Shown here piece by piece: positions 23,501 through 34,500 of a stretch of DNA of 55,548 nucleotides (its first letter is position 1; the number at the start of each line of letters is the position of its first letter). The stretch is from Zygnema cylindricum (Eukaryota > Streptophyta > Zygnematophyceae > Zygnematales > Zygnemataceae), in assembly GCA_037447655.1 (NCBI GenBank), contig JBBHKE010001201.1, positions 22,651 through 78,198 of the forward strand. Reading direction: 5' to 3'. The notes under the pieces were generated by a model, which searched no databases, was not told the DNA's origin, and saw only the letters and a list, made by a program, of their open reading frames with translations. The position numbers and the translations under genes were made by a program.

Positions 23501-25192
23501 CGACAATTATAGCTATCGGCTTGAAATAATTGATCACTGAGGCGCTTATTGGCGAATCTTGCTCACTATACATCGCTGTAATTTACACCTGTCTTTATGT
23601 GGATTTTGATTACTATTGGCTACTATTGGTTACTTTTTTTACTTTTGTTTCCTGTTGTCTGCTTTTGTATCAATAAAGCTTACTTGGTTGCAGGAACCAT
23701 AGGTGTAACTTGTGAAATCAATGGGAAGATCTCTATATTGTTCCCCTACAATACGTTTACTATACACAAAATGCCTTTATAGTACATGTATTATACGTTA
23801 TTGTATGGGTAGCTTTTCCAATTGTTTTCGCTCATTAAACCTATGGTATGATTCCATCTCTAGAAAATGCTTCTGACAGAAAGCTAATTAATGTTGCAGA
23901 GGGTGTTTTTTTGGTTCTTTTGGGTTTTCTAGTGGGGCTGGGAAAATCGACACCCATTACCGTTGGATGACAATTGTGATGGGGATGCCGACATGGAGAT
24001 AGACGAAGACGAAAATCATCAAGTTCAAGAAGCTCATGGTGGTGATTCTTTGGGATTTCAGTCGAATTACGTAGATATCCAAGCTAACAATGGTACAAGT
24101 CAAGAACTACCACGTGAGCTTCTAGACTTTCCAACTTTTATGTCCTTACCGAGCCTTTTACCACCTCAACCTGACGAAGGGATCTCTTTTAATCCTGTCC
24201 TTGATAAACCCCTTCCTCTCCTACCTCTACCTTCTCACCCTGATCTTCCTCCTCCTGACCTTCCACTGCCCTCACCCCTCATCTCGCCACCTTCTCCCAC
24301 TGTTCCTTTTCCTCTTTCCCTTTCCATCAGTCTACCTCCCCCTCCTCCAACAATCGTTCCACCTCTCTCCATTAAACCTGACATGACGATCTCTCCACTC
24401 GGTGAAAAGTCCTCTCCTCGTAAAGAAACTGTGATACCTTTAAGTCACCCTGATGTTGACGTCTCTCTTCCATCTATCTTACCCGTACCCACCTCTTCGT
24501 CTCTCCCCAACCTCTCCACATCAACTCTCGATGATGTAGACCTCTCCTATAAATCTACTAATCCTAATAACTATAAAGATCATCGAGACCATGGTCATAA
24601 AGATTCAGGGCATCGTAGCAAAGGTCATTATAAAAAGGGTCATGGCGACCACCATAACGTCGACCGTTTCGATCGCGATCGTAATCGTGATCGGGATCAT
24701 CGTAAATATGACCATAACCCGAGAGGTAATGACTTTCATCCTTTGAGTTTTTCGAATCATAATTTCAATACTCTCGATCGTAATTCATATCCTAATGATC
24801 GTGATTTGCGCCCTCCCGATCGTGATTCTCACATTTATGATCGAGATCGTGATCGTGATCATTCAAGGTTTGCTCCTTTTGACACTGGGTTACCCTTTGA
24901 AAGGAATGATATAATACCTCATCAAGGAAACAACCATGCCTTTCCGGCAAGCATGCTTCGTCCACCCAGGTCTCTCCCCCCTGGTTTTCATGATCATGTT
25001 GAGCGTAATCAAGTGAGACGTCCTAATGTTGATGTTTGGCCAAGCGGAAACGAAGAAATGTTGCATTTTGCTCCACATTACCCAAGGTTAAATCGAGACC
25101 CTTTACCGATGCATCATATCAATAAACCAGTGCGTCCAACTCCTTTCCCTCCTCCAAACTTCCCTCCTCGAGACAATCCTCATAATTGGTGA
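8529..25192 (+). CDS. EDM2: EDM2-like PHD/methyltransferase-fold chromatin protein with N-terminal MBD
   Basis: Ortholog-type match to plant ENHANCED DOWNY MILDEW 2, a nuclear protein that binds H3K9-methylated chromatin and controls transcript processing across heterochromatic introns. Exons from the MBD onward, all in phase: 11181-11266, 11681-11734, 12094-12639, 12922-13056, 13351-13488, 14118-14199, 14833-14904, 15082-15428, 16086-16170, 16443-16541, 17171-17499, 17733-17822, 18088-18894, 19079-19214, 19735-19836, 20284-20376, 20747-20902, 21236-21319, 21715-21833, 22293-22347, 22756-23049, 23933-25192; about 1,722 residues. Order: MBD; EDM2 N-terminal domain (FLKGKGDKGLRPVYEEVAAW); Cys/His-rich PHD block (CAICDDGGELVCCDGPC to PCRRCPRAWHVKC); charged linker; FLHGARYSSYGRHFT; methyltransferase-like DMCCGSNDFS and NPPFG; Pro-rich and Asp/Arg/His-rich tail. 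Upstream exons 8529-8882, 9768-9885 and perhaps 9971-10005 fit in phase, but their peptide is unrecognised and the start codon is tentative. Confidence 0.9.
11211..12145 (+). other. MBD domain coding segment (3 exons) inside the EDM2-like gene
   Basis: Exons 11181-11266, 11681-11734 and the start of 12094-12639 join to give PEGFKWEARRRPESQ, then RVDVYYRVPDGRIVRCKQDV, then ERYLLKHPDIKLTVNDFSF. This follows the MBD fold from the PEGW-like start to the NDFDF-like end. By eye, the MeCP2 DNA-contact positions R111, D121, Y123 and R133 are all matched (R in ARRR, D and Y in DVYY, R in VRCK), while W104 is Phe. The loop between the first two strands is about three residues short. Exon 12094-12639 holds both the end of the MBD and the start of the EDM2 N-terminal region, so the link does not depend on an assumed intron. 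Confidence 0.85.
15385..17550 (+). other. PHD-finger block of the EDM2-like gene
   Basis: The Cys/His ladder is complete once introns are removed. CAIC..CC..C is followed by a FHAY helix, then CDNC..CMVC, MCD..C..FYHPDC, MCPYH..CQHC and CRRCP..WHVKC. This is the extended multi-PHD array of EDM2, which reads histone H3 tails. The second CC is created across the 15428/16086 splice (TG plus C), which supports that junction. Confidence 0.85.
18298..18512 (+). repeat. 57-bp in-frame coding minisatellite
   Basis: Inside EDM2-like exon 18088-18894, a 19-residue unit of the form VKGLEKDEEKEGRKLEDSR repeats about three and a half times with few changes. The unit length is a multiple of three, so it keeps the frame. 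It is predicted to be a highly charged linker or coiled segment between the PHD block and the methyltransferase-like region. Confidence 0.9.
19804..20060 (+). repeat. Iterated copies of an exon end with its splice donor
   Basis: The end of exon 19735-19836 (CTCAAAGATCTCGACCGATA, then TGGG and the GTTTGT donor) is followed in the intron by degraded copies. One at about 19943-19980 is very close (CTTAAAGATCTTGATCAATA, TGGGTTTTGT). Others at about 19884-19920 (GAGCAACATGGCTTTTGT) and 20020-20050 (TTGACCAGCATGGATTGGGC) are weaker. Each retains a possible GT donor. Confidence 0.75.
20747..22860 (+). other. Methyltransferase-like domain of the EDM2-like gene
   Basis: Exons 20747 to 22756 encode VDMCCGSNDFS, where an S-adenosylmethionine-binding motif I would lie, then NFDIIPPK, DTFNFEKKDW, LIIGLNPPFGVRARLAS, an ILIVPPET strand and YELVWEDHSLLAGKAFYLPG. 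All match EDM2 in order. NPPF resembles motif IV of N6-adenine methyltransferases, but no activity should be assumed because this fold is called atypical in EDM2. The acceptor at 21235 is preceded by a GA-rich tract (21062-21165) in place of a normal pyrimidine tract. Confidence 0.85.
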
Positions 25193-26129
25193 CTCAAAGC
25201 AATCTTATCACATTCATTAGTTTTGTCCATGTCATGTAAAAATAGGATTGCATTCTTTTTCAATTGAATAGTTGATGGGCTATATATACACTCGTTGTTG
25301 TACGGGAATGTTCTTTTTAGATGTCTTTGCCAATTTCTCACCAAAGTAAGGTTTACGCCGGTAAACTTTTTTATTATGTACTTTGTCACTCTCTTAAGTA
25401 ATGATTGGTTGTGTCGTATGATGATACATTTGCAAGAAATTTCTCTTTTTCCTTTGGACTTGTTTGCTTTCGGCGGTCAGTTATGTGGATGTCTTTTGGA
25501 TATATTGTTCATTCTTTTTTACCTATATTTGTTAAAAGTTTTAAGGAAGTTTTTTTTTATGGAAAATTGTACCGACGGAGGTGAATTTTGTTTTAACAGA
25601 AATGTTTAGAAAATTGAAATATGACAAACAACTGTCTGGTACTTAATCAGACGCACCAAACAATCACAATCGCGCATGTAAATAGGTGTTTTGTACTCTT
25701 GACGACTTTTACACTTGTAAAATGGTATTATGCAAGTTTTACCGTGTGTAATTGACAAAACATTCTTTTACATGTGTACAAGCACTTGTTGTTGTACAAG
25801 CAAATTATCGTACGAAACCGTTTGGTTGCGTACCGAGGTTATCCGTTTTTTTAATTTGCCATTGAAAACCTAACAATGCCGCCTTATGAGATGATTGAAT
25901 TAAACTCTTATTCATGATGACCTTGATGTCTTTGTAGAAGGTCATAAAATAGTACCGTTTTAAATCTTAAATAGTAATTTTCGTTATAGATGCGCACAGG
26001 AAAATGTCAAGCAGATGCAAACAAACAAATAAGGAAAACCAAAGAGCGGGAGAAATAGATAAAGAAAGGGAACTAAAACGGGGGAAATGCGAAAAAAAGC
26101 ACTTAAAAAACGCCAACCATTAAGAGGAT
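25193..26129. other. Spacer downstream of the EDM2-like gene
   Basis: No gene is recognised. Probable 3' untranslated sequence follows the stop codon. I found no clear AATAAA close to it. Confidence 0.5.
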
Positions 26130-27480
26130 AAGGCTCCTTTTGCGTTCATTTGCCTTCACTTGCCTCTGCTTGCTTTTGTTTGGCACCGTCTCCTTTCGTT
26201 TCACACTGTTTGCCTCCATTGATTCCGTTTGCCTCCGTTTGATTCCATTTGCCTTTGTTTGCTGTCGTTAGCTTCTATTGCCCCTTTTGCTTCCTTTTCA
26301 CACCAATTCCTCCATTTGAATCCGTTTGCCTTTGCTTGAATCCATTTGCTAACGTTTTTTTTTAACTACATTTGCCTCTATTTGCTTCCCATAGCTTTGT
26401 TTGGTTTCGTTTGCCTCCATTTGACTCCGTTTACCTCTGTTTGCCTCTGTTTTCGTCTGATTGCATTTGTTTGCTTCCGTTTAACTCCGTTTGCCTCCGT
26501 ATGCCTCCGTGCTTGCCTCTGTTTGACCTCTGTTTGCTCTGAATGACTCTATTTGCCTCCATTTGCTTCTGTTTGCCTCCGTTTGCCACCATTTTGCCTA
26601 CGTTCGCATGACTCCGTTTGCCTCTGTTTGCTCCTTTTGGCCTCTGTTTGCCTCTGTTTGCCTCTGCATGCCTCCTTTTGCCCCCGTTTTTGCCTGCATT
26701 TGCATATGTTTCCCTCCGTTTGACTCTGTTCCCCTCTTCATGACTCCATTTGCCTTCGTTTGCCAGCACATGCCTTCGTGTTTTCCTCCGTTCCCCTATG
26801 TTTGCCACCGTTTGCCTCCGTTAGTCTCTGTGGTTGCCTCCGTTGCGTACATTTGCCTCCATCTTACTCTGTTTACCTTCGTTTGCCTCTATTTGCCTCT
26901 GTTGGCCTCCATATGCCTTTGTTCGCCTCAGTTGACTCCCTTTGCCTTTTACCTCCATCTGCCTCCATATGACTCCTTTTGCCTCCGTTTCTCTCCGTTT
27001 GACCCCGTTTCCTCAGTTCAACTCCATTGGCCTCTGTTTGCCTCCGTTTGCTTCAGCTTGACTCTGGTTGACTCCGTCAAACTCTGTTTGCCTTGGTTGG
27101 CCTCTATTTGCCTTCATTACTTTGTCTGCCTCCGTTTGCTTCGGTTTGCCACGTTAGCCTCCCTTTGCCTCTTTCTGCCTCCGTGTTCGCCTCCGCTTGC
27201 CTTCATTTCACTCTGTTTACCTCCGTATGCCTCCGTTTGACTTTGTTTGCCTGTGTATGACTCCTTTCACTTGCCTTCGTATTGCCTCGTTTTGCCTTTT
27301 TTTTCCTCCATTTATGTCCGTTTGCCACTGTGTTTCCCTCCGTTTGTGTCTTTTTGTAACCATTTGCCTCCGCTTGGTCGGTTTGCATCCGTTTGACTCC
27401 GTTTCTCTCCGTTTGCTTGTCATTGTCTCTGTTTGCCTTCCTTTGACTCGATTTGTCTCTGTTTGACTCCGTTTCTTGAT
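26130..27480. repeat. 10-bp-period minisatellite
   Basis: About 1.35 kb of degenerate 10-bp units, consensus CCTCCGTTTG with CTCT, CTTC and ACTC variants. Phase is held over long stretches. Three units make 30 bp, so open frames translate to a 10-residue periodic Leu/Pro/Ser/Cys peptide (for example FASVCLRLTP). That explains the long frames at 26563-27240 and on the opposite strand, and they are not genes. Confidence 0.93.
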
Positions 27481-28509
27481 AGAACGTCCTCCAAAAAAAC
27501 AGAGTAGTAATCTATTTCGCCCACATTATTGAATATTAAAACCGCCATCAGGGTAAAATCATCCTTTGCATTGCAAAAGGCGTGTCCCTCTCCTTTTCTC
27601 TATCAGCACCAGGTATTGCCACTTCAACATGCAAAAGCGTTTGGCCCACTTCCCACAACTGTGACAGACACAAGGTTCATAAGAAAAAGTGTCCCAGAAA
27701 ATATGTTGCCATTGAGTTAGACCATATGAGCCTGCTGAGAGAATGTGATGGTGTTATACTACGCACTGCACAATATAGATCCACAGGAAGAGGTTGCTGA
27801 AGTAGTTTGTGATAAATGTTTTCCGCTCTTTTTCCCCTTTGTTTGCTCCACTTGCGCAATTTTTCCCTTTCGATTCTCACTTTTTTGATCCCATGTACTC
27901 GGATGGTTTACCACCATGCTTTCTTAATAATCTCGTACATATCTACTTTATTTTATATTAGTATCTACTTTGTCAACATATCTGTATCCACTTCATGAAT
28001 ATATTGGTGACTACTTTATGAAATACCAGCAGCAACCTCATCAAAATCTAACAGCTACTTTTATATCATCAGGCCATAGATCTCCACTGTTTTGGTGCAT
28101 ATAAACGGCCTATTGTGTGTTTGAAAACGTCCAATTTCACAACTCATTACATAATAATAGGCATGAATTACAATGAGCCATGAATACACAGAAGTCAATA
28201 TATAATCGCACCCACCGATGGACAGAGAACTGCAGCTGCGAAAATAACCAAACTACTTATTTCTGTGCATAAAAAGTATGCTGCCAACACTTGGAAAAAA
28301 CTTTAATATATGCACAACCCTTCACAAAAGGCTCGGAATTGTAAACCACAAAAACCTATCGTTGAGTCCTTTTAGTGTGTACCATGTCATTGAGACAACA
28401 ACATAGAGCTCAATAGAGCATTGGATATTTTGCAAAATCTCAGACCTCCACTACCTAATAAATCTTAGAATCTGGTAACAAAAATAAAATGTTGTTAAGG
28501 GAGTTGGTT
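27481..28509. other. Spacer between minisatellite and ALB3
   Basis: I see no recognisable coding or structured element. The left part may hold decayed low-copy sequence. The right part is probably the 3' flank of ALB3, which ends at 28510 on the minus strand. Confidence 0.5.
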
Positions 28510-31500
28510 TTATGCAACCTTCTTTGTTCTCTTACTTCGTTTGCTTCTCTTTCCCACCGGTTTAGGAACTCCATTTCCTGAATAAACCTATAAAATCAGA
28601 GTAAAACCCACAGTCAGCAAAACCCAACATCCGCATACGGGAACGAAAACAGAAACAACAACGACAACGGCAATGGAAGCAGAAACAGAACAAAAAAAGA
28701 GAGGAACAGGAGCGCAATTAGTGATGCAAATACACTGACGGCAACAGAAACAGAAACGGAAATGTAAACAGGAACGGAAAGAGAAACGGAAGACACAGAT
28801 ATTAACAACGAATATCATAAAGTAATTACACGAGAGACACCCTCATGTAGTGTTCGGGCGAACCATACGGACGAGAAACAAAAAATGTGCAAGAATTGAA
28901 CAATTTCTCCTCAAAACGAGGATAAAACTTCAATAGTGTGTTTCCCCTGACTTACGGCAGATTCCAAAGAGGAACAAAAAGACAAAAAAAATAGCGGTGA
29001 CTCATGAAATCTTCAAAAAAGATAGAGAAGATTGTTGCTTCTGAACTCTTAAACATCCCTGCGACTGTCTGAAAAACTATGATATGGTGGTTGAAAAGTG
29101 ACACGTCATGAAGACTTTGGTGAACAACTCAAATGTACAAAATATAAAAGTGGAAATACAACATACTACAAATCTTCACATTGACCTCAAAGATCCTACA
29201 GAAGCTGTCTTATCTAGAAAGGACCTAAAAAACAGCTGTGAAGACAGCATATGAATTTGTTTTCACAATTTTTTTAGACAAAAACACTCATTTTTTCAGC
29301 ATTATTGTGACCATATAGAACAATAGTGACAAAAACTGATTCATAAATTAGTTGTTGCTTCCGTCAACCACAAACCAACTGGATTACCACTAATAGGGTA
29401 ATAACACAATACGCAATTAGTAGTGTTACTGGACCAGTAGGCACAATAATTCTACAGAAAAACTAATACGATTTTAGGGACTACTGCCTAAAAAAACCAA
29501 TAATCATTACGTATGAGTAATTGGCCTATAAGCCATGAAGCAGCAAGATCAACCTTGAAATTTATTTCACAAAACAGTAATGTACGAGGACTGTTAAAAA
29601 TGTGTACAATAAGAATTGAATAAAATGGAAAAGAAGGGGACATGATGTTGGCTTCACAGCCCATAAATATTGATTCGTGGAATGAAACTTTGACGTCATC
29701 TTTGGTTTTTTTTTCTGTATATAATACATACGGGATGCGTTCGGGAATGGTAGAGACACCCTTTTGCCGAGTGAGTCTCCACAAGCGCTTTCTGACCAAA
29801 AAGGAGCTAACTCTCTGAAGAGCCCTATATGACAAAATCCTAAGAAACCCTAAATCCGAAAGATCCAACCTTTAGAGCTATGTTACTGTATCAACATAAA
29901 CCAATAATTACCATAACCAGACAGAGAAAATTAGCAGACTGCTAGTTTCCAAAAGTTTTCTTTTTAAATGTGTGTAAGAGTCCCCTTGTCCAGGCATTAA
30001 AATTGGCCTTGGAAAACATCACCCCAACTACTCACAAGTGAAACGGCCATAAGGCAGCCCTACTACCAATTCACAGTTTCCTCAGAGTTCCAGAGCCTAT
30101 AGAAGACCAGGTCTGTTGAAAAAAACCAGATCCGTGCAGAGAATAGGAATGATTGGCTTGAAAGCCGGGAGGGCAATTCCCACAAGATTTCCATCTCACC
30201 AAAAAGCCGAATCCAAGTACAGAGAGAGTAAACTCAAACAGCTCTTTTTTACTACCTTTAAAATCGTAGTTGAACATTATCAAATTGGTTGGTTGAAGCA
30301 TTTTGCAACATCTAATCTTTTCACAGAGTGATGGCTCTGAAAAGCTTAGCAAGTTCAGAGGTCGATAAAACCGTATGCCCGAGAATCCAAGAATTCTGTA
30401 TATTCGCATGACCACTCCCTTAAAGTCCCCTAACAAAGAAACAATGTATCTACATTAAGAAAGAACTGGACTGTTGATGTCATCAAAATTGCAAGAAAAT
30501 CTCACCTTAGATGGAGCAGTTGATGGTGTATCCAACTCCTCGTCATCATCCTCGTCGTCTTCATCATCCCCATGTTCCTCATTCTCTTGCTGAGCCAGTC
30601 TTTCTCTACTCTGATCTGCCTTTTCGGAAGAGGCTTTTGCTGCCTCTTCTGCCGCTTGTCTCGCTGAGGTTTTCTTAGCCACTTCTGCCGCCTTCAAAGC
30701 TTTAAACCTGGAAAATCAGAGGTTAACAATTGTAAAGAGAAGTTTTAATAACTTATAAAACAATGCTTCAGAAACAGGTAGGAAAGTTTTCATAACAATG
30801 GTTAAATACAATGCGTTGGAAACAGGAAGAGAGGTTTTGATAACAAACTTAAAGAACGATGCTGCAAAAACAGGAGAGAAGTTCTACTAACAATGTAGAA
30901 AAAAAATGCGTTAGAAACAGGAAACTATCCACCTAAACAATAGATCCCGTGTTTTTAAATATGATCCCATAAGAAAATTATTCTAGTCTAGAAGAGATGG
31001 CACTAGTACTCTCAAGTTAGAAACTTTCTTTCCAGTATGGAGATAATATCCTCATACCATAAGTGTGGATAACATTTTCACTAACTTTCTCATCGTCAAC
31101 ACAAATAACCAGCCCATTGAAACCCACCTCTTCCATTTTCTCTTTGGAGCCTCCCTCTTCGCCCAGACCCCATTGCTCTCTCTTAAATCCACTTCTCACT
31201 CAGGCTCTCTTGCTTCCTTCCTCTAAACCAATCAATTCCTCAAAAAAAAAATTCTCATTTGAACTCGACTCTAAACAGTACACCGTGAACCGCTATTAGG
31301 GTAAAAAAATTATTAACTATGGGAACTGTTTTGTGAATGCTTTCTGACTGCTTATGCAAATAATACTATGAATGCAATATTAACTGTGATCAATGCATGC
31401 TAATTTATGGCCAAAGACCAGCATTAAAGAGGTGTCGTTGTCCCACATAACGGTTCACAGTGTCTGTATCTCTCTCTCTCTCTCTCTCTCTCTCGTTTTT

Positions 31501-34500
31501 TCACTTGTAACCAAGCTCTCTTCTCGGACTCTCTCTGAACCTACCTTTCTCCCCTAGCTCTCTCCCTCTCCTTCTCCTCTGCCGTTGCAACAGTTGCAGC
31601 TCCAGATCGCTTTGCTTGTCCAGCATCAATAATCCCGGACCCATCTTTATCAACAATGGGAGTCGCACCTCCCATCTGTTTCAAGTATACCTGTTGGGCT
31701 GTACTAAGTAAGTTATTTGTCAACCTGTACACATTTGAAGCACCCGCCAAAAAAAAAAGCAAATTAAAAAAAGCAAAACTAGTAGAAACCAATTCCTGAC
31801 TATTTTGCTTCCTCTCCTTCTCTCCTTTACTTTTAAGAAAGAGATATTGAATAGATCTGTGCACGAGGAAGTAAAAACAAAACGAAACAACAAAAAAAAT
31901 TGGCTGCAATATCCCCCAAAGAAAAAGAAAAACTGCAGCTCACATTGTTATGCCAATTTGCTCAGAATTAACACCCAAAAGAAACAAAAAGAGAGAAAAA
32001 AAAAAAAGATCATACATCCAGAGTCTTTTTGCAACTGCAAAAAAGCAGCAACAGCAACAACATCCAGAATATGTGCACACTTTAAAAGAAATGATGGTAA
32101 TTGAATCATACCAATAAAGGGAGAGACCCGATGGCACTGAAAGAGAGAAATAACCAATCATGAGAGGAAGGAACTTCAAAATAGCCTGAGTCTGTTTCTG
32201 AGCAGGATCCTGCACCATTTCAATTCCATATTTTTCTCATTAACAACCATAAGAAGCCTTGTAATGCGACCTTTTACTCGGACGAGAGCAGAGGAAAACG
32301 AGAGAAAAGGAGGACTTGGAAAGTCTGATAAGGTTAGAGAATTCCTTCTGACAACAAACATCCACACAAGATTGCTCAAATATCAGGTGCGTTCAGGAAA
32401 AGACAACAAAAACAGTTCCATTAAATTGCAGCGATGAATCTCTTTACATGAAAAATTCAGGAAAAAAGACTTAGTCACCTCACGAGCTATACCCTCCCTG
32501 CCTGCTTTCTTGCCTTCTTGGCTTCCTCCCCCACCTTCCCTTTTCCTTCCCTTCCCGTTTCTTTCCCTACACTTTATGCAACCGGTGGATATGAACTTGA
32601 ATTCCCCAAGCCTTCCTCCTGGCCTCCTTGGCCTCTTTCCCCCTTCCCTTACCCTTCCCTTTCCTTCCCTTTCCTTTTCTCCCCTCTGCCCACACTTCAC
32701 ACAACCAGAGTATATGCACTATTCAAATCGAAACTGTTCACAATTAAAATCAAGTCTGTTGACTCACGGTTGTAGGCGGCTGCATAAGTTGCATAGAAAC
32801 AAACTGTGACACGACTAACAAAATTGGGAGCACAAGATATGCCGCAGTATTAGCCCAACCAAGAGGGGGAACGCCATCCTGATAGGGCACATAAACATAA
32901 ACAGCCACCACCAGTGAGAAGAGAGAAGACATGCTATTTTTTATAAAACAAACCTGTGGTCAATCAGTTAAAACATAGCAAAGAAGATGATAACAAAGTG
33001 AACACAAAAAAAACAAATCGTAGGAGAAGCCGAACTTTCGATCCCTTGTTTACATCAACAAACAATTATCATGCTGCATGTTAAAAGACATGTCCTCTTT
33101 TGCACATCAAATCCTACAATTTCTCCAGCATTACATCCTTACATCCCTATTGGAGTTTGTGAATTATTAAATATAAGATGGGATTTAGTATTAGCTACAC
33201 TACATTATTTTTTGCCTCGTGGCGCATTATGGACCATTTAACTAAATAGTGTTATCAACACTCTCGTATGAGAAAAACAAAGGCACTCAAATTAGTACTA
33301 TTAACTCAAACAGTGATGTAAGACGTAGTTCAGTACAAACAAGATTCAGTTCCAGTTCCTTAGCAAGCCTAAAAATTATCCACTACTAGGAACCAATATT
33401 TGAACCAATGCTTGACCAAAATTCAGCTACAATGTGCCCTTTTCAACAACGATAATAGCGTTTGAGGAACTCTGACCAACAATCAATCTCCAACCATATA
33501 GGACTGCCTGAATTGCAACCGCATCAATACTTCTTTACCGTGCTTAAGATAACTTTGACATGGGAACAAACCTTAATTGCTTTGTCCAACAAAGATTTCA
33601 CCTAGCCTTGGCTCTATTGCACGCCGAAGGTGCTTCACCTGTTCATTCACATTAAACTGGATACACATTGGTGTAAACGACTAAGTTTTTTTCAACCTTT
33701 TATCAGATTCAATACTGGTATATATTACACTATTTAAGGCCGAAGCACCCCAGCTTTGTCGGCTTTTATCTCATCACTTTTCCTCTTGTACTCTGATGTT
33801 TATTACTCCATAAAGAAAAAGCTCACCACAAAAGGAAAGAGCCACGATAAACCCGAATCACTGCTTCCAGGACCCGCCAGTGAAGGAATCCAAAAAAAAC
33901 CCTCAGTCAAAATGCCCTGCATTCCCCATCATCAGAAAACAAACCAACAGAGTTCCTTAGTAACAAATTTACCAATAAATATATTGGATATTTCTGTTCT
34001 CAGTGACCACTTCCCCGAACGAATTTTAAGCCCACTCTTTTAAATCCCTAACTCTTTCAATGTACAATTGCATAAGCTAAGGCTGACATCTTCTAAACTT
34101 TGTGTTCCATGGTTCTATAAAGAATTTCCAGCTATATACATAACTTTTGGCTTCCATCACCTCCTATAGCGTTTTAACAGAATATGTAATTATTTAGTCA
34201 CAGAAAAAGAGCAAAAATAGTTTCTATCACATCCTTCATATTTGACGAACATTATCAACTACACTGCACGTAACTATTAGTGTAAAAAGATTACTAGTAT
34301 CAAAGCAGCATCAACAATACTAGTTAACTGCAGAGTGACGTGGCCAATTGTGGTCAGCTTCCTCAAATAGTGTTATTAACACTATTTTATGATGTTCGGC
34401 CAAAATCGAATTGTAATCGCATGAATGTTATTAACGATAGAAGCTGTGTGGCTCTTAGAGTTATTTTTTTTCGCCGCACAAATCAACTTTCATGTCCAAT

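Noticed and set aside
26563-27466. Long open frames on both strands with Cys/Leu/Pro repeats
   Set aside because: They are translations of the 10-bp minisatellite. 30 bp equals ten codons, so no stops arise.
27529-27800. Small overlapping frames of 60-72 residues
   Set aside because: No domain, no splice context and no codon signal above background.
30071-30436. A 121-residue minus-strand frame with a good-looking upstream AG
   Set aside because: It would fall between ALB3 exons 10 and 11, does not resemble ALB3, and its use would break the phase-0 join to the basic C-terminal exon.
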